Below the pieces are notes generated by a model that saw only the letters and a list, made by a program, of their open reading frames with translations, was not told the DNA's origin and searched no databases. Source: Zhengitettix transpicula (taxonomy: Eukaryota > Arthropoda > Insecta > Orthoptera > Tetrigidae). From it: a stretch of DNA of 64,000 nt. The DNA lies in the NCBI GenBank assembly GCA_037074705.1, contig CM073594.1, positions 62,864,509 through 62,928,508 of the forward strand. The letters are read 5' to 3'. Shown piece by piece: positions 1 to 10,910 of the stretch. The first letter of the stretch is position 1. The number at the start of each line of letters is the position of its first letter. Both the position numbers and the translations under genes were made by a program.

Positions 1-642
1 CGTGACTAAAAGCCATTTTAGTCCATGCAAGCAGTCAGGAGTCTGGATATCAAAAGGATAAAGTGAACGTGTCTGTGAAGCGTGTGTGTGTGAAAGTCTG
101 TGCACAGAAGGGCATTTTAGAATGAAGAGCGTTCCTGAAAACCCAAATAAAATTGTAAGTAGACATTTAGTGTTAAATTCTGTAAATTGTTGTCAAATAA
201 GGGTAATGAGTCAGATTTCGTTTTCACTTTTTTTCAACTGCAGTGTTTAAATTGTAAATTTTAGTGTTCCGTTTCCTTATCAACCCATTGAAGACCCTGG
301 GGTATAGAGTCTGATTTATAAAATGTAACTGGATTATTAGTGTAATTTAATTGTTGATGTAAAAGAATAAAAAATATATATACAGAGATTTCTTGAGTTG
401 TATTCTAGATTAATAAAATTGTTTTGTTTATAAAATTTAATAACTTGTTTAATTTAAATTCCTATAATCAAAATTTATCTATAGTTAGGGTATTCAATGG
501 GAGAAAATTAATTAATTTTCAAGTTGTTAATAAAAAAACAAATTTTGGGTAATAATTTGAAACAAAAAATTTAAAGAATTGTCGATTATTATATTTTGGA
601 GCGACAAAGTTTCAAAAATAGATTATCACGAGGTGTATTACA
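1..642 (+). mobile_element. LTR of an ATAT-targeting retrotransposon, left-truncated by the window edge
   Basis: This is the 3' part of an LTR of the family seen intact at 61361-62430. It shares the block reading cagatttcgtt followed by CCCATTGAAGACCCTG, the diagnostic CCCAGTGAAGACCCTGAG motif near the 3' end of the family. It ends in ATTACA directly followed by atatata, the same junction as the other copies. Its start lies outside the window, so I cannot say whether it is a solo LTR or part of a longer element. No protein is encoded. Orientation is taken from the position of the diagnostic motif relative to the ATTACA end. Confidence 0.55.
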
Positions 643-652
643 ATATATATAC

Positions 653-870
653 TACAAACAACGTTCCTTAAACTTTGTTCCTTTCGTCAGGTGATTAAAA
701 ACAGAAAAATGAAGGGGCTACTATGAAGAAGAGTAAATGCTGATGAAGGAATCCATCATGACTACAGTTGTTAAGAAAAGGGCAAACTGGACCCATTGCG
801 TCAGTCACAGATTACTTCTGCTATTAATCACCTGAACTGAAAGGAACGTTGCGTGCTATTTGTATAATCG
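653..870. repeat. Foldback with two decayed hammerhead-like motifs facing outwards
   Basis: The left arm, read on the minus strand, has CACCTGACGA, a short stem region and GGAACGTTG. The right arm, on the plus strand, has CACCTGAACTGAAAGGAACG followed by TTG. These match the CTGANGA ... GAAACGTT core of the other copies, but the right arm has a deletion that removes most of stem II, and both arms carry GGAAC in place of GAAAC. The spacer of about 130 bases has no recognisable content. I read it as a dead copy of the ribozyme-bearing repeat. Confidence 0.5.
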
Positions 871-1506
871 CTGGCTATTTACCAAGAAGAAGAGCTAGTA
901 GCAGCATATATCGCTTACTGAAGGACATCCTCGATGGATTGGACAGGTAAATGGATGGAGTTGCAGGTCATCGTGGACGAATAAGAAGAGTGCAGCTGCA
1001 AGGGGACTCGGAGGCAGAAAAAGGAAGGCTAAGGACAAGGCAAGGTGGAGAAGAAAATTTCCTGACCAAGTTCAAGGACCCTGCACAACACTTAATAACG
1101 ACAGCAACAACAACACGGCACTCACTAAATGATGAGTTAAAGCATCTATTATTCAGTTACTGTTCTTATACCGTTATATTCAATAACCAGAGATCCTTTT
1201 CTATTTCTGAATTAATTTTCTCTACATAATTCTTTGATATTTAAATATAAGTTGCACTCATAAAAATCATTCAATTATTATTATTCAATATAACACATTA
1301 CTAGTTCCCTATTTTTTGTTTCCTTTCACGTTTTACATATTATAATAAAACACTTACAACTAGACACATTTTCGATCATTAATATAATGCAATTATTTGA
1401 CGGTCATTATAAATTAACATAAGCAATTAACGAACCGTTAAGGCCCAGACTCTAGTATTGACAGATCACAACAGTTGTACTGTTCAAAATTAATTAAGTT
1501 AATTAC
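871..1506. other. AT-rich spacer, no supported gene
   Basis: A 92-codon open frame starts at 951. It is purine-rich and low in complexity, and I see no domain in it. The sequence just before it, ggctatttaccaagaagaag, resembles the 3' flank (TTTGGCTATTTT) of other ribozyme repeats, so the region is probably old transposon sequence. The rest is AT-rich with no motif I can name. Confidence 0.4.
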
Positions 1507-2088
1507 AGGTCTGCGAGAGCTATTCTCTCGCAGGCAATAACTGCGAGGGATGTTCTCTCGCAGGCAGAACCTTATAGGAGAGATACGAAGGGGCTACCTT
1601 TGGGGATGCCTTTTCCTCTCCGTTTTTGAACTAAGTTTCCCACAAGCCGAGGCACCTCGGCCTGTTCTGAGAGGTGTATGTTCCGGGGTCACAGACCTTG
1701 GGCATACGGTAAGAGTTGTCCGCTATTCCCATTGGAATAGTCGGCCAGCTGCCTCCTAAAATGGTCGAGGCACGGAGAAGGGAATGCTGCGTCCCCACAG
1801 AAAACTCCTCTCCCGCTATTGGAAGGGCGTGGGACAAGTACCCAATGCCCGACCTACCTGATGCAGGTTTTTCTAGGGTTTTCCCCTGCATTTCTTTAGG
1901 CGAATGCCGGGTAGTATCCTTAAAATATAGCCCGGGGGCCCTAGTGAACCCTTGGCTACCTTCCTCTACCCTTCCGCATCCCCCCCTTTCAAATCCCTTC
2001 CTATGCTTTTAAAGGGGAGTTGCTCAACGTGGATTACCTTCATGTAGTCTATTGACCTAAAAATAAAAATAATAATAAAAAAAAAATT
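1507..2088 (+). repeat. Repeat A, copy 1 (structured ~540-bp retroposon-like repeat)
   Basis: It opens with two versions of a terminal hairpin: CTGCGAG, a short loop, CTCGCAG. It continues through conserved blocks GCCGAGGCACCTCGGC (a near-perfect palindrome), CTATTCCcattGGAATAG (stem-loop), CGAATGCCGGGTAGTATCC and CCTTCCGCATCCCCCC. It closes with an A-rich tail after catgtagtctattgacct. Copies end in a similar A tail, which suggests RNA-mediated transposition. No tRNA-like A or B box is visible. Open frames of 69-98 codons across it are not conserved between copies in full, so I do not call a protein. Confidence 0.8.
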
Positions 2089-2289
2089 TCAAACAATTAT
2101 TTCTGCAGGCAAACGATTATTGTGGGAGATATGAAATTGATAACGTGACGTCACATTAATACACAATACATGTACCGGATTTAAGGATTAAACACTTAAA
2201 AGCATTTAATTTTCTTCTTGCAGTTACGAGAAATTAAGTGTTTAATCAACGAAAGGCTTAAGGAGCCCCTGTACTATCCTGTGGGAGTT
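2089..2289 (+). repeat. 3' flank unit 1, duplicated together with repeat A
   Basis: This segment contains GTGACGTCACATTAAT, then ttaaacacttaaaagc, then agttacgaga. The same three blocks recur in the same order after repeat A copy 2 (GATGACGTCACATTGATG, ttaaacatttaaaagc, agttacgaga). So a unit of roughly 650-700 bases, repeat A plus this flank, has been duplicated in tandem. The perfect CRE palindrome TGACGTCA lies at 2146-2153. Confidence 0.6.
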
Positions 2290-2772
2290 TGGCTCTTGCA
2301 GGCAGAACCTTTCTGGAGAGACGGAGAGGGCTACCTTTTGGGACCCCTTTTCCTCTCTGTTTTTAAGCTAAGGTTCCCACAGGTCGAGGCACCTTGGGGT
2401 CGCAGACCTTCGGTATACGCTAAGAGTTGTCCTCTGTTCTCATTGGAACAGTCGGCCAGCTGCCTCCTAAACTGGTCGAGGCACGGAGAAGGAAATGCTG
2501 CGTCTCCTCCGCAATCCGCTCTGTCGCCATCGGAATGGCGTGGGGCGAGTACCAAATGCCCCATCTACCTGAGGCATGTTTTCTAGGGTTTATCCTGCAT
2601 TACTTTTAGATGAATGCCGGGCAGGATCCTTAAATTATTGGGCCCTAGTTAACCCTTGTCTACCTTCCTCTACCCTTCCGCATCCCCCCTTTCAAATCCC
2701 TTCCTATGCTATTAAAGGGGAGTTTCCTCCATGTTGATTACCGTCAAGTAGTCTGTTACTCCAAAAAAAAGG
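2290..2772 (+). repeat. Repeat A, copy 2
   Basis: It has the same block order as copy 1 but is more diverged. The internal stem-loop reads CTGTTCtcattGGAACAG. Relative to copy 1 (CTATTC...GAATAG), an A-T pair has become G-C on both sides, which is a compensatory change. The 5' hairpin is eroded. It ends with taaagggg, then ctgttactcc and a run of eight A. Confidence 0.75.
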
Positions 2773-3590
2773 AGCGCCAAGCAGAGTGCGATGACGTCAC
2801 ATTGATGGAGAATAGATGCGCTATATTGCAAAAGTTGTTTTTATTCATTAAACATTTAAAAGCCTCAAAGATATTTTAGTTACGAGACTTTCTCTTTAAG
2901 CGTTAATGAAGAAAAAATCCTTCACAATAGTACATGTATTCTGTATCACTATGACGTCATCCTTAGTCAGAATATATAAAAATTTATTAATAACAGCAAT
3001 AAATTAGTACAAATGTAGTAAAAAGGAGATGATGGTTACGTAGGTAGTTGTTTTGGCTCGTTTATAACCTACAAAGCTCACGTAAATCACTGAACGTTCT
3101 ACATCAATATACATCATTGTCGGATCCGAATTCCGCCATTAATGTGTCTTTACAGATGTTAATTGTGTTCTGTTATATTCATTATAAATATGTTAGTCCA
3201 CTTTAACTGATGAGATAAAAAAGAAGCTGTCGACCAATAAAGTTATGTTGATCGTTACAATTAGAAGGAAAAAATGGCGATTAACAGTCTTTATAATATG
3301 CTATATATTATAATTGCTATTATAAAGGCGTAGTTGTAATCTCTAATATATTTAGAAGCACAATTCTTACCTGTTACAACATTTAAAATCATCACAAGCC
3401 CATTCTAAATCACGATCACGTATATCCATACCAGCGTCGTCAAATGACCGGTAAACACTACTCAAGTAGCTTAAGACAGAAGACACTTTCAAGGAACTTA
3501 GCTGAAAATATAACGTCAATTTATTTTAGAAGTTCTAGCAGAATATTTATCTAATTCCCTTCCTCTACTTCTATCATTAACTGGTATTTT
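2773..3590. other. Second 3' flank unit, then featureless spacer
   Basis: The first 120 bases repeat the flank of copy 1, with a TGACGTCA palindrome at 2792-2799. A second TGACGTCA lies at 2952-2959, inside ctatgacgtcatcc. From about 3000 to 3590 I see only AT-rich sequence with no coding or structural signal. Confidence 0.45.
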
Positions 3591-3722
3591 TCCCCTTCTA
3601 ATATTTAAAAATATTTTTTTAAATATTGCTATTTTTAATCTGTTATTTTTCGTCACAGGTATGTCATTAACATAAATTATAACTAATAATGGATCCAATA
3701 CCTGCGGCTAATCCCAGATTTG
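3590..3722 (-). pseudogene. Fragment of a non-LTR reverse transcriptase
   Basis: On the minus strand the frame reads PQVLDPLLVIIYVNDIPVTK. This lines up with the conserved reverse-transcriptase motif PQGSVLGPLLF-IYVNDLP, which precedes the catalytic YADD box. The two residues G and S after PQ are missing, and no YADD follows before the frame decays. It is a short orphan fragment with no other domain next to it. The family (LINE) is secure from this motif; the clade is not. Confidence 0.55.
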
Positions 3723-3879
3723 ATCGTGCAGTATGACGTATACCTTTCTTTAGAAAAAAAAATATCAGTGAACTAAGTTATGTTCATTAATATGGGTTTA
3801 AAAGATTGAGTGCCACTTCTCTGAAAGTCATACTGTTGTAGCTTATTTAAAAGTATGTAGTGATCATCCGACAAAACCT

Positions 3880-4560
3880 AATATACTATTATTTAATAAA
3901 TGGACTGTGGATATGGAAAGGGACACTGATGGAATGCAGTTGAAGTTGAAGCCATCACAAGTAACAAAATTTTTAGGAAATTATGTAGACTATAAACTAA
4001 CTTGGGATTAACACACAGACTACTTATGCATAAAGATAAGTACAAACTCATCTACTTTAAAAAAGATTATATACATTTTTTAACCCCTCTTATCTACTAA
4101 TATACTTATTATTTCCCCACATCATTTATGCCATTGAAATTTGGGGTGATACTAAATATAAAAACATTTAAATCTTTGATTTCAAAACAAAAAAGACTTA
4201 GTAGACATATAATGGGATTAAAAAGGGAAGGATCTTGTAAGAAAGCCCTTGTATCTGACTGTATATGCTCTATATGTATACAAAATAATTATGTTGATGA
4301 AAAGAAATTGAAATAAAGTATACAGACAAATAAATAATGGGTAAGATAAATTATTTTAGAATCAGGACAAATACAAGAGGTACAGAGAACGACCCATAAG
4401 TGAACAATACTGTTTAACAAGCTCCCTGAATATATATAGAAAGTTGAGAATAAGTTATTTGCAGTGGAACTAAAAAATATATCAACTTTAAAAGCCGCTC
4501 TACTGTACGGATGACTTCTAAAAGAAAATATATTGTATCTTTTGAATATCTGTAAACATA
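3880..4560 (+). pseudogene. C-terminal reverse-transcriptase remnant of a non-LTR retrotransposon
   Basis: Several frames together give the usual order of the reverse-transcriptase thumb and connection region. The segment KFLGNYVDYKLTWD matches the K-FLG-x-D-x-LTW motif. It is followed by KISTNSSTLKKI, then a frame with AIEIWG (like YGI-x-WG), then KQKRLSRHIMG (like LQKRAIR-I-G), and near the end LFNKLPEYI (like yNkLP-I). Stops and frame changes separate these blocks, so it is dead. This kind of C-terminus is typical of CR1/Jockey-type LINEs, but I cannot assign the clade. The mariner copy at 4595 begins right after it. Confidence 0.65.
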
Positions 4561-4594
4561 ATGTTTAATATGAATCATGTTATATTAAAATGTA

Positions 4595-5893
4595 CCACTG
4601 TCATCAAAAAGTAATGTGAAATTGTCATTTAAAACTTCCGGGTATTAGGAAGACAGGTAAATTTTTCCCCTAGGTTGGTAGGACTGTCTATAATATTTGC
4701 CAAGCGTCTGTTTGTTAAAAGGTTTAATTATCTCCGAGTTACACGTGTTTTTGTAAACAACCAAAATGGAATTTTTCTATTTTTGCAATGGGTGATTTTG
4801 TTGAGCAATGAAGTTGCATCAAATTTGGTTTGCGGATCGAATATTCTAGTGCGGACACGTTGAAAATGTTGCGGAAGGCCTTTGGTGATCAAACGATGGC
4901 ACAAAAAAACGTTTATAAGTGGTACAACGAGTTCAAAAAGGGCCGAGAACGCGTTGAAGACGAACCGCGCTCTGGACGACCATCAACGTCTACCGACGAG
5001 GACCACGTCCAAATAATCAAAGATTTGGTGCTTGAAAATTGTCGATGGACAATTAGAGATCTCGCTGATAGTGTTGGAAGATCATTAGGCTCAGCCCAAA
5101 CCATTTTGAAGATTGTTTCGTGTCTCAAACGCGTCAAGTCTCGATTGGTGCCAAAATCGCTCAATTTTTTGGAACACAAGCGTCGCGTTGATGTGTGTGA
5201 AACTTTTCTGTCTGACTATCAGGACCACTTGAAATGCATCATTACTTGAGACGAGACTTGGATTTACGCATACGACCCTGAAACCACCGACCAATCCAGC
5301 GAATATCGTGCAAGACCGAAAAGACCACGGCAAAGTCGATCGAAAATCAAGGTCATGTTGACAGTTTTCTTTGATTATCGTGGTGTGGTGCACTATGAAT
5401 TCCTTCCGCCGGGCCAAACTGTCAACAAAGAATATTATTTGAGCGTTATGCGTCGTTTTCGTGAAGCTATTCGTCTGAAACGGCCGTAATTATGGGCGAA
5501 CAACTCTTGGTTCCTTCATCACGATAATGCACCATGTCATACTGCATTGGTTCTTCGCGACTTTTTTGCCAAAAAGTTGACTCATATCGTTCCGCAACCA
5601 CCGTATTCGCCTGATTTGGCTCCGTGTGACTTCTGGCTATTCAGCAAACTCAAAAGGCCAATGCGGGGACGCAGTTTTGACACGATTGAGGAGATAAAAA
5701 CCGAATCGAAGAAGGTCTTGAAGGCTATACCGGAAAAAGACTATTCAAAATGTTTCGAGGACTGAAAAAAGCGTTGGAGAAAGTGGGTTTTATCAGACGG
5801 GGATTACTTTGAAGGGGATGAAATTGATTGGGAAGAATAAATAAAGAATTTATATTTTATAAATAAATTAACCTTACTTTTTGTTCACAGTAG
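4595..5893 (+). mobile_element. Mariner transposon, copy 1 (dead)
   Basis: A 1299-bp element bounded by imperfect terminal inverted repeats of about 28 bp (left starts ccactgtcatcaaaaagtaa; right is the complement of ctactgtgaacaaaaagtaa). It is flanked on both sides by the dinucleotide TA at 4593-4594 and 5894-5895, the expected target-site duplication for Tc1/mariner. Length, ends and target match mariner. It is closely related to the copy at 35029-36339 in the opposite orientation. Confidence 0.93.
4788..5840 (+). pseudogene. Mariner transposase pseudogene (copy 1)
   Basis: Mariner transposases bind the terminal repeats and cut and paste the element in the nucleus with a D,D34D catalytic core. 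The start is placed at MGDFVEQ by comparison with copy 2. Residues resembling the N-terminal helix-turn-helix run from ADTLKMLRKAFGDQTMAQ to RWTIRDLADSVGRS. The catalytic region survives as DETW, HHDNAPCHT and PPYSPDLAPCDFWLF. There are at least four in-frame stops: just after VEQ, at the G of GDETW (TGA), in the RP-LW region (TAA), and at the W of EDW (TGA). Twelve bases present in copy 2 near SEYRAK are missing, an in-frame loss of four residues. The product cannot be made. Confidence 0.92.
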
Positions 5894-5895
5894 TA

Positions 5896-6758
5896 AGTTT
5901 CTATGTTATGTTTCAATTATAATATTGACGATTACCCGTTATGTACTGTTGCAGATTAATAATTTGTATGTAAAATGTAATCACAATTAGAGGGTCGCCA
6001 ATAACTATCAAGTTGACGCGACCATAAATTACTAAAAAAAATTATGGAATTAAATATTATTTTAATTATTATTATTATCAACAAAACGAAAATACTGATT
6101 TGTTGATTGAAGTGACGAAAACAACAAAGGATTGCAGAAACGTTATAGTGTAATATTTTATAACATAAGTAATCAACTACCCACCAGATTCAAGTTTTAC
6201 AAAGCTACTAGATTTTTTCTGATTATTTGGCTATTTATTTATGTAATAAGTTTTACAAGGTCGTTCTCCATTTTAATTTCTACAATCACCACATGACCTG
6301 GACATATTTGTCCCCTTTATACATTCAAGTATAGAGTTTTCGTATCCTCACGTCAATTTTTATAACGTAGGATACTTGAATGTCTCATAGATATAATAAA
6401 TGGAAATTAAAACACCTTGATGTCCACGTTTCCTCTTTTATCATTATTTTACACGTGTCATTTAGTTTAACAAGAAGAACTTGCGTCATATTAATCTGTA
6501 AAATATACAACATATATACTGTAGAGATTATAAATATGTCATGAATTAATAAGTTGTTTCTTTAATTATTGGAGGCGTAACTTTGAGACCAGAGCATTGT
6601 AAAGAACAGTGTTGTTTGGCGAGAATGTAGAGACTGTAATGGGTGCTAGGTGTGTTGTCGAAAAGGCATATAAGACGCTCAGAACTTAAGACAAAAAAGT
6701 GAAAAAGAAAAGCAAAGAAAAACAGGGAAAAAAACACAGTTGAGTGTCTGAGTGTTCC
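5896..6758. other. AT-rich spacer with one decayed hammerhead-like motif
   Basis: At 6108-6152 on the plus strand GTGACGA is followed after 18 bases by GAAACGTTATAG. The first C of the CTGANGA core is replaced by G, but the GAAACGTT half is perfect, and a CAA/TTG stem could form between them. Downstream lies ttatttggctatttattt, the flank typical of this repeat. No coding signal is seen elsewhere in the stretch. Confidence 0.45.
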
Positions 6759-6814
6759 TCTCACCCTGATGACGATCTGAATTTTTTCGTACTGTTTGAA
6801 ACGTTGGAGTGAAT
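6759..6814 (+). ncRNA. Hammerhead-ribozyme-like motif
   Basis: CTGATGA is followed 25 bases later by GAAACGTTGGAGTGAA. Both core segments of the hammerhead (CTGANGA and GAAA) are intact. The upstream TCTCACC can pair with the downstream GGAGTGA with a small bulge, as stem I would. Stem II is long and pairs poorly, so activity is doubtful. The ACGT after GAAA is self-complementary, which in small hammerhead variants replaces stem III by pairing two molecules. Confidence 0.4.
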
Positions 6815-7117
6815 CTCTACATATTTTTTCCGATCTTCTAGGCGATCTTTCACGTCATCTTTTTAACCTACCTTGTCTCTTTCTTTCTGTTTTTCTTGTT
6901 TTCTTTGCTTTTTTCACTTTTCTGTCTTTTTCTAGCTCACCTTTCTACTCCCAGACAATGGAATAACCGAGAAATCTAAATAATAATCTTTGTACTTAGT
7001 TTGCAGTCAACGGAGCAGTTTATTTTCATGACGTGCCCATACTAAGATTTTTCTCTGTGAAGAAACTCCATTCCTCTTTTACATTTTCTTACCTTGTCTT
7101 ATGTACTTTATTTTATT
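6815..7117. other. T/C-rich spacer holding a recurrent short motif
   Basis: A pyrimidine-rich stretch from 6840 to 6950 is followed by agacaatggaataaccgag. Variants of this short motif recur at 37137, 38263 and 38448 (plus strand) and at 42190 and 43817 (minus strand). I do not recognise what it belongs to. Confidence 0.35.
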
Positions 7118-7794
7118 ACTAGCTGGGTGTCGGCATTGCCCGGTTTGTCATAACCCCCGATTTTACTTCAATTTTGGTTGCTTTTGCATTATTTTTTGTA
7201 ACGCCCTTCCTCCCCCACCCCTAAACGTGCTCCCCTCAAAAAGAGGTTGAAAATATACACAAAAAACATCGGTACAAATACTACAAAAATAAGAAACCCT
7301 CAAAAAAACATTATTCAACGCAAATTTCTGCCGTGTTTGCATGTTTAAAAATTTCAGTTATCACCAAAACGACAAGTTGAATGTCATCATTAATCTCAGC
7401 GACATCAATAACCCCGGATTTTACTCTGTTTTATTCGCGTTATTTTCTAGTAACCCTTTTACACCACCACCCGTAAGCGTGCTTCTTTCCCATGCCATAA
7501 GGGGTTGAAATTATACAACCATAACATCAGTAGAAACACTATCAATCTCTTTGACTCCGAAAAATATTTGTCAAACTCAAATATCGGCCATTTTAGAATG
7601 TTTGAAAATTTCCAACCCCGCTCCTGGTGGTTGGAGGCGTGTCTCACCCCCCCCCCCCCCACCCACAGTACCGTTTCTCGTGTTTTTAAGAATATGTGTA
7701 CCAAATTTTGTTTCAATCTGTACACGCGTTCAAATTTGTATAGAAATTAACGTAAATACATTCATACAAATATAGATCCTTTTTTATTATATAG
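7118..7794 (+). repeat. Repeat B, copy 1 (ACTAGCTGGGTG ... TTATTATATAG)
   Basis: It begins actagctgggtgtcggcatt and ends tccttttttattatatag, at which point a second copy begins directly. Inside are two related sub-blocks, each with CCCCGATTTTAC or CCCCGGATTTTAC, a TTTTGCATTATTTTTTGTAA-like run and a C-rich stretch. A C14 tract lies near 7647. The 3' end carries acattcatacaaatata. Repeats with this start and end are, from memory, common in arthropods, but I cannot place this one in a class. The open frames at 7459-7775 fall inside it and are not supported as genes. Confidence 0.7.
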
Positions 7795-9234
7795 ACTAGC
7801 TGGGTGCCCGGCGTTGCCCGAGATGTCCCGATACACTCCAATTTCGGTTGCTTTTGCGCTATTTTTATGTAACGATACTCGAACCCTATCCCTAAATGTG
7901 CTCACCTCCCATGCTGAAGGTATAAGACAATTTTATATAATATATATAGATAGATAGATATACATACACTATTTAAAACAATTATTAAATTTGTAGACAC
8001 ATAATTTTTCCATCTGAAATTAAACTATTTGGCGGTTTTAGCAATCTGAAGTTGGTAGCATTGTATAAAATTAATGCAAAACATTACGAAATACGCTGTC
8101 TTCAATAAAAAAATATCAATTTTGAACATTTAAGTATTGTTTTTATCATAATTCTATGTTTCTTCCAGTGCGTATTGCAAGATATAATTGGGAAACATAT
8201 TGGTCCCTGATCCCGTTAAATATTCCACGTCAAAAGCCAAGTTATTTAAAAGAAAATTAATGCCATGGATTGTATAACCTTTCATAATAAATTATATTTA
8301 TCACTCGATGTGGTATTGGTAGATTTAATTATACTTATTATTCAATCAAAATATTTTTGCTCTGCTTCATTTTTCATAAATTGTATATCTATAACGTCGT
8401 TCCCAAAAATGGAAAACAAATACTGCTATCCTAACCTCAAATTTTTGTTTCACGACACAAATTGCACGCAATAATTTGTTTACATTTATACAAATTTATA
8501 GAAATACGTTGCGTAAAGTATAATTAATTGTACTTTTAATTCAATTTAAATGTTCCTATTTCTGTACATACCTTTGACTGATAGTGCATTAATTGAATAA
8601 CGACCATAAAAACTTTCGGAGTTCCGTACGTCATTTTCAATACTTTTATAGTTACAAACATATAATTCAGCAGTCGTACCTTAGACAAATCTTATTATCT
8701 TCTGAAATATTATACAGGATACAATAGTACGTTATATTATGAAATTTTATAAATCTCGACCGACACACATTTGAATGTATTATAAGGCGCCATATTGGCT
8801 TTATCAAAGATAGCGGGATAATTAACTATTCCAAATTAACTTTGCGCAAGGATGGTAAAGTGTTTCGTATTGTCTTTTTATTACTATTCGATGTAGTAAT
8901 ACTGGAAAAAATTTTACTTTTTATTCAATCAAAATATTTCTGCTTTATTTCATTACGAAATACAGAACTATATTTAGGATGCGTCAATGTCTTGAAAACT
9001 TATGACGTCATCGCCTCGCGCAGGAATTTAACACTAATTCGTAACTTATTTCAATTATAATTATTTCCACGTTTATTCTATGGGTTTCTCACCCCCACAG
9101 TACCGGTTCTCGATTTTGGCAGAATATATATACCAATTTTTGTTGAATTCTGTCAACGCGATAAAATTTGTATAAAGAACAACGTAAATACATACATACA
9201 TACATACAAATATACATTCTTTTTTATTATATAG
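7795..9234 (+). repeat. Repeat B, copy 2, interrupted
   Basis: The 5' part (7795 to about 7930) repeats actagctgggtgcccggcgt. The 3' part (about 9083-9234) has the matching cacagtaccggttctcg block, then (taca)n and ttcttttttattatatag. Between them lies about 1.15 kb not found in copy 1. It contains a degenerate direct repeat: a block near 8300 (ctcgatgtggtattggtaga ... tattcaatcaaaatattt) recurs near 8890 (attcgatgtagtaatactgg ... tattcaatcaaaatattt). A TGACGTCA palindrome lies at 9003-9010. Confidence 0.6.
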
Positions 9235-9439
9235 AAGATTTAGATACCACCACACCGCCATCGTAATTGAAGACATATTCTTTCCTTTTACGCTACGGAT
9301 AAATCCTCTTCCAGTCCTGCTTCAGTTGTGAGGAAACCTTTCAGCGTGATTCACTGTCGCATTGCACAGTCACATAAGGAAAAAAAAATTAAAAGGTTTG
9401 CTTACGTATGGCGATTGAATTGTGTCAGTGGTAATATTA
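9235..9439. other. Short spacer, nothing recognised
   Basis: Mixed-composition sequence between the end of repeat B copy 2 and the GC-rich block that follows. I see no open frame or motif. Confidence 0.3.
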
Positions 9440-9640
9440 GAATATTACCGTGACCTCGAGCGTTTTTGGTAGGAAGCCAAGAGGGTCACAGAGTCGCCGC
9501 CGCAAGGGGTCGGGTCGCACGTCCCGTCGTCGCATATAAGGAGGAGGAGCTGCTCAATCATCATTACACCTGCCCCAGGGGATAAGGCCCCTCAAATACG
9601 AGCCGGGGCGTCCGCCATTTCTAATCCAGTTCTGCTAACG
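9440..9640 (+). promoter_or_regulatory. Possible core promoter in a GC-rich island
   Basis: This 200-base block is much richer in CpG than its surroundings. It contains gcATATAAGGAGG, with TATAAG at 9535-9540, and TCATT with its A at 9563, which fits the arthropod initiator (TCAKTY). The spacing from the first T of TATA to that A is 28 bases, close to the usual 30. No open frame that I recognise follows, so this may be the upstream end of a gene with distant exons, or chance. Confidence 0.3.
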
Positions 9641-10910
9641 CAAAACAAATATGCTGGGAGGCTCTTCATGCTCTCAAATTTCTGAATTGAAAAAAGCAAT
9701 ATAATTACAGACTTTGTAAAAACAACTGTAATTTGATGAGAAGATATTTGCAGTTGAAAGTACTTATGTGACAGTGCGTAGTATTGCTTAAAAAATCATG
9801 TAAACAAGAACACTGTATCTTGTGAATCTAAGTCTCTTGTAAAGAAGCAGAAATTAATATAAAAGTGATTTGGTAACTTTAATACTATTTTTTTTTTGTA
9901 ATTTGATGCAACTCCATTGTAATTTACAATAAAAAGTGTTTAATCCTTTAATTTAAGCAATTATATGTATATTTTGTTTACCATACGTGATGTACATCTT
10001 TTCCGATTATCATTTTAATTTAAATATTTAAAATTCACAAAAAAAACAAATTCAATAATCAAATTTTGACTTATTATTTTGAGTTTATTTAGAAAATGTT
10101 AATCGTTTATCGGAGATAAAATAATTCTTGAGAAATAAATTATGTACACCAATGCAATTTTGCCTAAATAATCTAAAACTTGTGAATGCTATTGGATGGT
10201 TAAAATATTTCATGCTTTACAACCGACATGTTCTCGATTTAATCCACGAGTAAGGCACGACAGTTCAGTAACATTAAAAATGTGGGACGGCCCGGCCTTA
10301 TATTAGAGGGGCTCTACCAGGGAAGGATAGCGAAATAAAAAACTAAAAACACGTGTCACGTCAAGCACTGCAAAGTTCCTGCATTTACTTCTCATTACAA
10401 ACTATCTGGAAGTCGGCAAATCAGGTTGTCGTATTCTCTCCCCTTCCCACCCCCCACCCCCCACGAAATATCTGTAACAGAGTAAATTGTAATTCCTAAA
10501 CTGCATTGAAATCCATACACGGCTCCTTCAGTCAAAAAACACGTTTCTTAGTTGCCATCCAAAGGACTAATCCATTCCCCGCGAACGTTTAGGTAGCAAC
10601 TCATACTAGTGAAAATATAACAGGTCTGTTTTAAAAATTAATAATAAGAAAAAATAGTCAAGGAACAAGGTTTCCAGAAACGTTGTGTGGTATTTATATC
10701 ATCAGTTCCTTTGCCTGTATTTGGCTATTTTATCTTATTAACTGGTATTGAAACTGCAGAACTATAAAAATATACTTAAACGACTCCCTTCTCTAGACGA
10801 CACTTTATCCATTAAACTATGTAAACGACTCCGTCAGTCAGAATCACGTGTTCTCGTTGCTCTTCGAAACGACATTAAATTTATTTGTTGGCACCAGATG
10901 ACTATTGGGA
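9641..10910. other. AT-rich spacer with one partial hammerhead-like motif
   Basis: At 10661-10700 on the plus strand aggaacaaggtttcc (a GGAA/TTCC stem) is followed by aGAAACGTTGTGTGGTATT. The CTGANGA half is lost. Downstream the flank reads tatttatatcatcagttcc and ttggctattttatc, shared with the copy at 49.95 kb. A C-rich tract lies near 10445. Nothing else is supported. Confidence 0.45.

Noticed and set aside
1550..2609. Overlapping frames of 60-122 codons
   Set aside because: They are produced by repeat A in different frames and are not conserved as a whole between copies.
7459..7775. Three overlapping frames with a run of prolines
   Set aside because: They cross the C14 tract of repeat B. 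The prolines come from that tract.
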